In this document: positions 1-5,508 of the stretch, in pieces | How the letters are laid out: each line of letters begins with the position of its first letter | How positions within the stretch are numbered: position 1 is the first letter of the stretch | From: Candidatus Aegiribacteria sp. | Lineage (GTDB): Bacteria > Fermentibacterota > Fermentibacteria > Fermentibacterales > Fermentibacteraceae | Assembly: GCA_030634715.1 (NCBI GenBank) | Contig: DAOWAG010000038.1 | Span: 1 to 8,317 of the forward strand | Length of the DNA: 8,317 bases | Direction: 5' to 3' | The notes under the pieces: model-generated | Database searches by the model: none | Told to the model about the DNA's origin: nothing | The model's input: the letters and a program-made list of their open reading frames with translations, nothing else | Position numbers and translations under genes: made by a program

Positions 1-224
1 AGGACGTTATTACACAGGATAATGTGTCTGTGAGAGTGAACGCTGTGGTCTATTTCAGGGTTATCGACCCCAAGAAGGCTATTCTTGAAGTTGAAAACTA
101 TATCTACGCCACAAGTCAGCTGGCTCAGACCACCCTCAGGAGCGTTCTTGGTGAGGCGACTCTCGATTAGCTTCTCTCGCAGAGGGATGAAATCAACGGC
201 AAACTACAGAATATCCTCGACAGA

Positions 225-554
225 ATGACCGATCCATGGGGAATCAAGGTCAGTACTGTTGAAGTCAAGCATGTTGATCTCCCCGAAGAGATGCAGAGGG
301 TTATGGCCAAGCAGGCTGAAGCTGAAAGAGACAGAAGAGCCAAGATCATAAGGGCAGACGCGGAGTTCCAGGCTTCACATAAGCTTGCTGAAGCCGCGGA
401 TATTATCAGTGCCCATCCTGTAGCTCTCCAGCTCCGATATATGCAGACTCTGTCCGAGATTGCCGTGGAAAACAACTCGACTACAATATTTCCGTTGCCT
501 ATAGAGCTTCTTAAGCCCTTCCTGAAGCAGCTCGGTGCTGATGAGAAGGACTAG
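225..554 (+). CDS. C-terminal slipin fragment (possible restart after the TAG)
   Basis: This is the longest open stretch of the interrupted slipin gene with a standard start, ATG at 225. It would encode 109 residues: the last part of the SPFH domain, the coiled-coil segment rich in Ala, Glu and Arg, and the conserved C-terminal tail. No Shine-Dalgarno sequence precedes the ATG (the preceding bases are CTCGACAGA), and the fragment lacks the membrane anchor and most of the SPFH core. It is therefore probably part of the broken or read-through parent gene and not an independent gene. It is listed because automatic annotation may report it separately. Confidence 0.35.
   Translation: MTDPWGIKVSTVEVKHVDLPEEMQRVMAKQAEAERDRRAKIIRADAEFQASHKLAEAADIISAHPVALQLRYMQTLSEIAVENNSTTIFPLPIELLKPFLKQLGADEKD
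545..550 (+). promoter_or_regulatory. Ribosome binding site deciding the GTG start of dapA
   Basis: GAAGGA sits 7 bases upstream of the GTG at 558, inside the last codons of the slipin gene. It supports separate initiation of DapA immediately after the slipin stop codon, and it supports GTG 558 over internal ATG codons. Confidence 0.7.
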
Positions 555-557
555 CCG

Positions 558-1424
558 GTGTTCAGCGGAGCAATTACAGCGCTGGTAACACCGTTCAATA
601 ACGGTGCGATTGATACCATCTCCCTGCGCAACCTTGTCAACTGGCAGATTGAGCAGGGGATAGACGGATTACTTGCGTGTGGCTGTACTGGAGAAGCTGC
701 AACGCTCACTGCTGAAGAGCATCATCAGGTCGTCCGGACTGTTCTGGAGGCTGCGGAAGGTCGCGTTCCTGTTATTGCTGGAACCGGCACGAATTATACC
801 GCTTCTTCCGTGGAGCTGTCTATGGAAACAGCTGCCCTGGGTGTGGATGCCGTTCTGCTCATCACTCCCTATTACAACAAGCCAACTCCCGAAGGGCAGA
901 TAGAGCACTATACAGCTGTTGCGGACGAGGTTGACTGCCCTGTGATACTTTACAACGTGCCTGGACGAACAGGTACGAACATGCTTCCGGAGACAATAGC
1001 GCGACTGGCGGAACATCCCCGAATTGTTGCAGTCAAGGATGCTGCCGGTTCCGCTGAGAGAGTAACCGCAATCCTGAATCTGTGCGATATAACCGTGCTG
1101 AGCGGTGATGATGCCATTGCGATGGCTCAGGTTGCTCTCGGGGCCGCGGGGGTTATTTCCGTCGTATCCAATATTGCGCCTGCGGCGATGTCTGAACTCA
1201 TCTCTGATACAGCCAAAGGTAATCTGCAGGAAGCAAGGAAAATTCAGGCCAGGCTGTATCCGGTGATAAAAGCGATGTTCATTGAGACAAATCCAATGCC
1301 GGTGAAGAAGTCACTTGCTATGATGGGCAGGATTCAGGACGAACTCCGTCTCCCGCTTGTTTCTATGAAAGAGGAGTTCGCACCGGAACTGAGAAGAATT
1401 CTGGAAAAGGCTGATCTTTTCTGA
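558..1424 (+). CDS. dapA: 4-hydroxy-tetrahydrodipicolinate synthase
   Basis: DapA condenses pyruvate with aspartate semialdehyde, the first committed step to diaminopimelate and lysine. The 288-residue TIM-barrel protein starts MFSGAITALVTPF, which aligns end to end with known DapA (292 residues in E. coli). Visible motifs are GCTGEAATL (42-50), PYYNKPTPEG (104-113), YNVPGRTG (132-139) and the Schiff-base lysine K160 in VAVKDA. Y106, Y132 and R137 match E. coli Tyr107, Tyr133 and Arg138. Residue 43 is Cys where E. coli has Thr44 of the catalytic triad, the next Thr being kept. Several lysine-inhibition residues also differ (A47, A52, S83). GTG 558 is chosen because it follows a good ribosome binding site and gives the family N-terminus. 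The stop overlaps the dapB start (TGATG), which supports this role over other members of the aldolase superfamily. Confidence 0.95.
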   Translation: MFSGAITALVTPFNNGAIDTISLRNLVNWQIEQGIDGLLACGCTGEAATLTAEEHHQVVRTVLEAAEGRVPVIAGTGTNYTASSVELSMETAALGVDAVLLITPYYNKPTPEGQIEHYTAVADEVDCPVILYNVPGRTGTNMLPETIARLAEHPRIVAVKDAAGSAERVTAILNLCDITVLSGDDAIAMAQVALGAAGVISVVSNIAPAAMSELISDTAKGNLQEARKIQARLYPVIKAMFIETNPMPVKKSLAMMGRIQDELRLPLVSMKEEFAPELRRILEKADLF

Positions 1425-2155
1425 TGAATATCTGCGTATTCGGCAGTGAAGGCAGGATGGGACGGCTTGTCAGGGAAGAGGCAGGCTTCTCCGTAATAGC
1501 GTGCTACGACAAAACCCCTCCCGGAACATCTACTGAAGTTCCACTTCCCTCTGAAGTCGATATGGTCATAGATTTTTCGCTTCCGTCCGCCTGGAAGGAT
1601 CTTGATAAACTGCTTGCAGGTACTTCCGCGGGGCTTGTATCCGGGACAACCGGGCTGGGAAACACCGAAATGGAACTGCTTCGGAAGTGGTCTTCGGTAA
1701 GACCCGTCTTCTTCGCATCAAATATGAGTATGGGCATATATGTTCTTGGCAGACTTCTTCAAAGCGCGGCGTCCATGCTGGCCGATGATTTCGACCTTGA
1801 GATTGTGGAATTTCACCACAGAGCGAAGATCGACAGCCCCAGCGGTACTGCTTTGACTTTGCAGGATATCTGGGAGAAAAATGGTGGCGGAAAGAAGATC
1901 ACGCACGGCAGGTCAGGACCAGCAGGGCCAAGGAGCCAGGATGAAACTGGCATTCATTCCGTCAGAGGTGGTGATATAGTCGGAGATCACCAGCTTTATC
2001 TGCTTGGAGACGGAGAGAAGCTCCTACTGTCTCATTCAGCTACCGGAAGAAGAACATTCGCAATTGGGGCACTGAAGGCAGCGGATTTCATTTATGGAAA
2101 ACCTCCAGGGCTTTACTCAATGGAGGATATGATGAGTAAAAGAAGTGAAAAATGA
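1424..2155 (+). CDS. dapB: 4-hydroxy-tetrahydrodipicolinate reductase
   Basis: DapB reduces the DapA product with NAD(P)H, the second step of the diaminopimelate/lysine branch in the cytoplasm. The sequence shows the dinucleotide-binding loop GSEGRMG (7-13), an acidic then basic pair D29-K30 at the cofactor ribose position (in principle compatible with both NADH and NADPH), SGTTGLG (73-79) and the signature EFHHRAKIDSPSGTA (129-143). In that signature H131 and K135 correspond to the catalytic His159 and Lys163 of E. coli. The C-terminal part has RGGDIVGDH and HSATGRRTFAIGAL. At 243 residues it is shorter than the E. coli protein (273) but all core blocks are present. ATG 1424 overlaps the dapA stop by one base. 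There is no strong ribosome binding site, so translation is probably coupled to dapA. Its own stop overlaps the next start (ATGA). Confidence 0.96.
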   Translation: MNICVFGSEGRMGRLVREEAGFSVIACYDKTPPGTSTEVPLPSEVDMVIDFSLPSAWKDLDKLLAGTSAGLVSGTTGLGNTEMELLRKWSSVRPVFFASNMSMGIYVLGRLLQSAASMLADDFDLEIVEFHHRAKIDSPSGTALTLQDIWEKNGGGKKITHGRSGPAGPRSQDETGIHSVRGGDIVGDHQLYLLGDGEKLLLSHSATGRRTFAIGALKAADFIYGKPPGLYSMEDMMSKRSEK

Positions 2156-2967
2156 TACGGAATCCCGTGGTAGCAGGCATGTTCTACCCGTCAAACGGAG
2201 AACATCTGAGTTCGATGATTACAGATTTCATCTCTTCTTCAGGCAGGGAACCTGACAATTCCATAACTGGTCTGGTTAGTCCCCATGCTGGATACGTCTA
2301 CTCCGGCGCTGTGGCTGGAGCAGCATTCGCGTCTGCTCCCGCTGTCGTGAATACTGTTATTATTCTGGCGCCAACACACAGTTATCCGGTTCATGGTGCG
2401 TCTGTATACAGCGGAGAAGCGTATTTGACACCACTTGGTCCCGCGGTGATTGACAGAGAAATATCAGCAGGTCTCCTTAACTCCGGTCTATCCTTCCAGC
2501 CTGCAGCACACAGAGGAGAGCATTCCGCGGAAGTTCAGATTCCGTTCATACAGACAAAGTGGCCTGACGCATCCATCGTTGTTATCCTTCAGGGCTCTGT
2601 GTTCGATGGTTACTCCCGAACTCTGGCTGAGAATCTCCACACTATTCTGGGGAATAGAGAGGATGTTCTGATAGTTGCTTCAAGTGATCTTTCGCATTAC
2701 CATCCTTTTGTAGAGGCTGAGCGAATGGATCGAAAGGTGATAGATGCCTTTATCAGTGGAAACCCTGAGAATATGAATACTGTGCTTTCCAGTGGAATCG
2801 AGGCATGCGGAGGTGGTCCCATTCTTGCGCTGATGTACTATTCAGTGCTGAACGGTTCCGACAGATTCAGCGAGATAATGTGGGATACATCCGCGACTGC
2901 CAGCGGTGACAGAAGTTCTGTTGTAGGGTATTTTGCCGGTTGTACCGCAAAGGGGGTTCGGGAATAA
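2152..2967 (+). CDS. amrB: Memo-family protein (AmmeMemoRadiSam system protein B)
   Basis: The 271-residue protein is full length for the Memo family, which is related to non-haem iron dioxygenases. Recognisable blocks are NPVVAGMFYP (4-13), SPHAGYVYSGAVAG (43-56), LAPTHS (72-77), EHSAEVQIPFIQ, SSDLSHYHPF and EACGGGP. H45, H76 and C219 match the three residues (His49, His81, Cys244) that bind metal in human MEMO1, so a metal site is likely intact. The biochemical role in bacteria is not well settled. Bacterial Memo genes commonly occur with an AMMECR1-type gene and a radical-SAM gene. Here the AMMECR1 gene follows directly and the radical-SAM gene is not in the window. The start overlaps the dapB stop (ATGA) and the upstream ribosome binding site is weak, so coupled translation is likely. 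The family call is firm; the function is open. Confidence 0.93.
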   Translation: MIRNPVVAGMFYPSNGEHLSSMITDFISSSGREPDNSITGLVSPHAGYVYSGAVAGAAFASAPAVVNTVIILAPTHSYPVHGASVYSGEAYLTPLGPAVIDREISAGLLNSGLSFQPAAHRGEHSAEVQIPFIQTKWPDASIVVILQGSVFDGYSRTLAENLHTILGNREDVLIVASSDLSHYHPFVEAERMDRKVIDAFISGNPENMNTVLSSGIEACGGGPILALMYYSVLNGSDRFSEIMWDTSATASGDRSSVVGYFAGCTAKGVRE

Positions 2968-3521
2968 CTGATTCTGCTGACAGAAAAAAAATATTGGATC
3001 TCGCAAGAAGATCTGTTGAAGCCGCAGCATCCGGAAAACCGCTTCCGGATATACCATCCGGGGATGTCTTCAGAAGGGAAGGCGGCGCTTTTGTTACTCT
3101 CCGGAAATATGGCTCACTCAGGGGTTGTATTGGTAATTTTACAGGAATTGGTCCTCTGGGACGGACTGTGATTGAAATGGCGGCTTCAGCCGCTGTTAAA
3201 GATCCAAGATTTCCTAAGGTCGATTCTGAGGAAGTGGATGAGCTTGATCTGGAGATTTCCCTTTTAAGTCCAATGATTCTGACAAGACCGGAAGATGTAG
3301 TTCCCGGAATCCACGGCATCTATATCAAATCCGGATTCCGATCCGGAACTCTGCTCCCACAGGTTGCCGTCGAGCAGGGGTGGGACAGAGAAACTTTCCT
3401 TTCACACACATGTCTTAAAGCAGGACTGTCACCGGACAGCTTCCGGCAAGATGATGTTCAGATATACACATATACTGCCGAAGTGTTCGGCGATTCAGAG
3501 AAAGGAGCTGATTCTGAATGA
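2940..3521 (+). CDS. amrA: AMMECR1-family protein (AmmeMemoRadiSam system protein A)
   Basis: The AMMECR1 fold is clear. Counted from TTG 2940, the hallmark LRGCIG is at 60-65, followed by KDPRFP, ISLLSP and the C-terminal block LLPQVAVEQGWDRETFLSHT with CLKAGL, ending in AEVF. The molecular function of the family is unknown. The Cys in LRGCIG is nearly invariant. It pairs with Memo in many bacteria and archaea, as here. The start is uncertain. No ATG or GTG fits. TTG 2940 is the upstream standard codon (193 residues) but overlaps the Memo gene by 28 bases, with AGGG 11 bases before it. ATA at 2964 would give 185 residues and the usual family N-terminus, overlaps the Memo stop as ATAA, and has AGGGGG 7 bases upstream. 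The listed start is the conservative one. The stop overlaps the lipoprotein start (ATGA). Confidence 0.92.
   Translation: MYRKGGSGITDSADRKKILDLARRSVEAAASGKPLPDIPSGDVFRREGGAFVTLRKYGSLRGCIGNFTGIGPLGRTVIEMAASAAVKDPRFPKVDSEEVDELDLEISLLSPMILTRPEDVVPGIHGIYIKSGFRSGTLLPQVAVEQGWDRETFLSHTCLKAGLSPDSFRQDDVQIYTYTAEVFGDSEKGADSE
2951..2956 (+). promoter_or_regulatory. Strong ribosome binding site pointing to an ATA start for amrA
   Basis: AGGGGG lies 7 bases before ATA 2964-2966, which overlaps the Memo stop codon TAA (2965-2967). The spacing is ideal for initiation at the ATA, and it sits inside the coding region if TTG 2940 is used. It is the main evidence for the alternative start. Confidence 0.5.
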
Positions 3522-4075
3522 AGCTCATGGTTTTGACCGGTGCGTTTCTTCTGCTTGCATGCAGTATGCCTGGTGTGGGAGAGCTTGAAGAAAGAGTTGA
3601 TGTCCTGGAGACTTCCGTAAGCTACGATGATTTCGAGCTTGCAGACAGTTTTAATCAGATATTTAACAATATTGAAGACCTTGATGAAAGGATTACTTTC
3701 TTGGAAACCGGTGACATTTCCCTGCCTGTCGAACCTTCGGCGCAGGATAGAGATGAGCCCGGTGATATCGAACCTCCTGTAGAGAAGATTATCACCATTT
3801 CCGATGTTGAGGGTCTCGAGGACTCGATGAATCTGCTTGCAGACAGCCTGACAGTTATTGATGAATCACTGAATGAAGTTGTTCTCTCACTTGACAGCCT
3901 TGTGCTGGAGAACGATTCACTGAAGACCGAGCTCAGTAGTCTTCGTTCGGAAATTGCGGATCTCAGATATACTATTAATCATCTTGGACCTTCAAGATCA
4001 TCTTCTTCAACAGGTGGTGGAACAAGACCCGGATCAGGCAGCAGTGAAGGAACTGGAACCAGCGGAACACGCTGA
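3518..4075 (+). CDS. Small coiled-coil lipoprotein with Ser/Gly-rich tail, function unknown
   Basis: I do not recognise a named family. The 185-residue protein begins with a short lipoprotein signal peptide, Lys at position 2, a hydrophobic run VLTGAFLLLA and the lipobox LLAC with C15 as the predicted lipidated residue. Ser at +2 gives no inner-membrane retention signal. Then come coiled-coil segments. LEERVDVLET (23-32) recurs about 35 residues later as LDERITFLET. A longer heptad-like stretch follows from about 105 to 155, with many Leu, Ser, Asp and Glu residues. Between them is an acidic Pro-rich linker. The last 27 residues or so are almost only Ser, Gly, Thr and Arg. The layout resembles small envelope tether or spacer lipoproteins, but this is inference. 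ATG 3518 overlaps the amrA stop (ATGA), with AAAGGAG 10 bases upstream. It is the last gene before the terminator. Confidence 0.8.
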   Translation: MKLMVLTGAFLLLACSMPGVGELEERVDVLETSVSYDDFELADSFNQIFNNIEDLDERITFLETGDISLPVEPSAQDRDEPGDIEPPVEKIITISDVEGLEDSMNLLADSLTVIDESLNEVVLSLDSLVLENDSLKTELSSLRSEIADLRYTINHLGPSRSSSSTGGGTRPGSGSSEGTGTSGTR

Positions 4076-4101
4076 CCGTAGCCGATAGGAGATATTCGTA
4101 A

Positions 4102-4137
4102 ATGGGGGCGGTTCAGAACTGTCCCCATATTGTTTTA
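4102..4137 (+). terminator. Rho-independent terminator of the dap-memo-lipoprotein operon
   Basis: Bases 4102-4128 form a 12-bp hairpin, ATGGGG pairing with CCCCAT at the base, then a G-T, a C-G, a G-T and three Watson-Crick pairs around a CAG loop. TATTGTTTT follows. The T-rich tail is on the plus-strand side, so it mainly stops plus-strand transcription. It abuts the stop codon of the convergent cyclase gene, whose 3' side (ATTTACGAATA) is less T-rich, so two-way termination is possible but weaker. Confidence 0.85.
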
Positions 4138-5442
4138 AATCTGCGGATTAGTTCTGTGGAGCAGTTTCTCGGAGTACATCAGTGAATCTGCTCTGCTTAG
4201 AAGTTCCTCAAGGGATGTATTCTCATCAAGCCTTGTAGAAGCATAGCCACAGCTGAGCGAGAGCTTGAATGGAAGATCGCCTTTACTGTTCAGTTCTTCG
4301 ATACCTGAGCGTATTCTGGTCTTAAATGATTCCCGGTCAATTTCTAAGGAACCAAGGAAAAGCGCAACGAGTTCGTCACCTCCAATCCTTGCTGCAATAT
4401 CCGATTCGCGAAAAGTATTTCTGAGTATGTTCGCCGTTTCTACTATTGCTCTATCACCGGCATGATGACCAAATTTGTCATTAATCGATTTCAGATCATC
4501 CAGATCTATGAAGAGAAGTCCAATTTCTGGTTTTGAGCGTATTGAAGACTCAAGCAGCTGTTGTCCCACAGCCATGAAACCCCGTCTGTTGTACAGACCT
4601 GTGAGCTCGTCACGAAGCGACATCTCTCTCAGCTGTTTTTCAAGTATCTTCTGTTTTGTGATATCGACAAATGAGAGAACGAACCAGAGCATTTCCTGCT
4701 CATCTGAAACAGCAGTTGCTGTCACATGGGCGAAGAATTCGGAACCGTCATTTCTAATGCACTCTATGTCATCTTCCCATTCGCCATTCTCCGCTATAGC
4801 CTTCTTCATGATCTGGCGACAGCTTCTGTCCGGTATGAATGTCGAAATGTCCAGGTCAGCGATATTGCGTTCATCAAGATTCCAGTATACCGCAGTCTTG
4901 CGGTTGGCGTAGTCTATTTTCCAGTTTATGTCAAAAATCAGCATCGCACTGAATGCGCCATCAAGGGCACTGTTTCTCTTCTTCATCTCTCTCTGATACC
5001 GGTGCCGCTCTACGGTATCCCTGAATGTGAGAAGGATTGCATTATGACCATTTCCGCTCACCAGGTTCGATGTCATATCCATCTTTTTAATCGATCCATC
5101 ACAGCACTTCATCTTCTGATCAAGAAATACGCCATCCATGATTTCCGGAACTTTGGTTTGAGCTGAATCAGGGAGGATTTCCATAACAGGTTTCCCGAGA
5201 AGCACTGCATGGTCATATCCCAGCAGTATTTCAACCGCGTCGCTGGCACGCGAAATAAGACCGGTTTCAGGATCGACAATCAGGAGAATATCGACGGAGT
5301 TCCTGAAAACAAGGTTAAGACTATTGATTTCATCCCGCAGAATTGAATTGACAAGTCTTTGTTCTTTAAGTTCATTGCTTATCTTAAGCAGTCTTTCATG
5401 CATACTCTTCTGATTTTTATTCGAGTCTGCGTTATTCCGCAA
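4135..5442 (-). CDS. PAS-PAS-GGDEF diguanylate cyclase
   Basis: The predicted cytoplasmic protein (435 residues, no membrane segments) makes the second messenger cyclic di-GMP from two GTP. Counted from TTG 5442, a helical coiled-coil region (about 14-44) leads into two PAS sensor domains (about 45-155 and 158-265), then the linker DELTGLYNRRGF and a GGDEF domain. The catalytic domain has FIDLDDLKSINDKFGHHAGD for metal and GTP binding, the signature GGDEL (354-358, an accepted variant of GGDEF) and the inhibitory site RESD (345-348). It should therefore be active and product-inhibited. No haem or flavin ligand motif is obvious in the PAS domains, so the signal is unknown. TTG 5442 is preferred because AAAGGA lies 6 bases upstream. 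TTG 5463 and ATG 5403 are alternatives with weaker sites. It lies 66 bases downstream of tyrS on the same strand and is probably co-transcribed. Confidence 0.92.
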   Translation of the reverse strand: MRNNADSNKNQKSMHERLLKISNELKEQRLVNSILRDEINSLNLVFRNSVDILLIVDPETGLISRASDAVEILLGYDHAVLLGKPVMEILPDSAQTKVPEIMDGVFLDQKMKCCDGSIKKMDMTSNLVSGNGHNAILLTFRDTVERHRYQREMKKRNSALDGAFSAMLIFDINWKIDYANRKTAVYWNLDERNIADLDISTFIPDRSCRQIMKKAIAENGEWEDDIECIRNDGSEFFAHVTATAVSDEQEMLWFVLSFVDITKQKILEKQLREMSLRDELTGLYNRRGFMAVGQQLLESSIRSKPEIGLLFIDLDDLKSINDKFGHHAGDRAIVETANILRNTFRESDIAARIGGDELVALFLGSLEIDRESFKTRIRSGIEELNSKGDLPFKLSLSCGYASTRLDENTSLEELLSRADSLMYSEKLLHRTNPQI

Positions 5443-5448
5443 TGCTGA

Positions 5449-5454
5449 TCCTTT
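5449..5454 (-). promoter_or_regulatory. Ribosome binding site deciding the TTG start of the cyclase
   Basis: On the minus strand AAAGGA is followed by a 6-base spacer (TCAGCA) and TTG at 5442-5440. The upstream TTG 5463 and downstream ATG 5403 have no comparable site, so initiation at 5442 is favoured. Confidence 0.6.
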
Positions 5455-5508
5455 CCGCTGCAATGAAGTCAGCCTGCTGTCAGCATCGATAGTCGTGAGG
5501 TATGTTTC

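Larger units (their letters stand above)
1..554 (+). pseudogene. Slipin/stomatin-type SPFH membrane protein, 5' partial, interrupted by an in-frame TAG
   Basis: Reading in frame from base 3 gives a continuous SPFH (prohibitin/stomatin) domain. It includes [20 protein letters not shown], then [28 protein letters not shown] and the coiled-coil stretch [19 protein letters not shown], and it ends with LQLRYMQTL and FPLPIELL, as in bacterial slipins. These proteins form membrane-anchored oligomeric scaffolds. The membrane anchor would lie upstream of the window. The codon at 168-170 is TAG, in the spot where the family has Glu (LDELL), so GAG to TAG is the simplest origin. No frameshift or other damage is visible and both halves match the family well, which suggests a recent nonsense mutation, a base-call error or readthrough. 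The natural stop is also TAG (552-554). dapA begins 3 bases later, so the gene probably heads the dap operon. The family call is firm; whether the gene works is not. Confidence 0.85.

Noticed and set aside
168..554. General reassignment of TAG to an amino acid in this organism
   Set aside because: The slipin gene ends at the expected family C-terminus with TAG, directly before a well-formed dapA start with its own ribosome binding site, so TAG most likely works as a stop. Only a genome-wide count could reopen this.
669..1016. A minus-strand open frame opposite dapA
   Set aside because: It is a shadow of dapA codon usage. The dapA frame carries all the catalytic motifs.
4475..5166. Two long plus-strand open frames (145 and 146 codons) opposite the diguanylate cyclase gene
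   Set aside because: They lie wholly antisense to a protein with clear PAS and GGDEF motifs, and their translations show no recognisable domain.
5470..5487. Short direct repeat GTCAGC...GTCAGC between tyrS and the cyclase gene
   Set aside because: Two 6-base copies in the same direction cannot form a hairpin and are expected by chance. There is no T-tract for a terminator.
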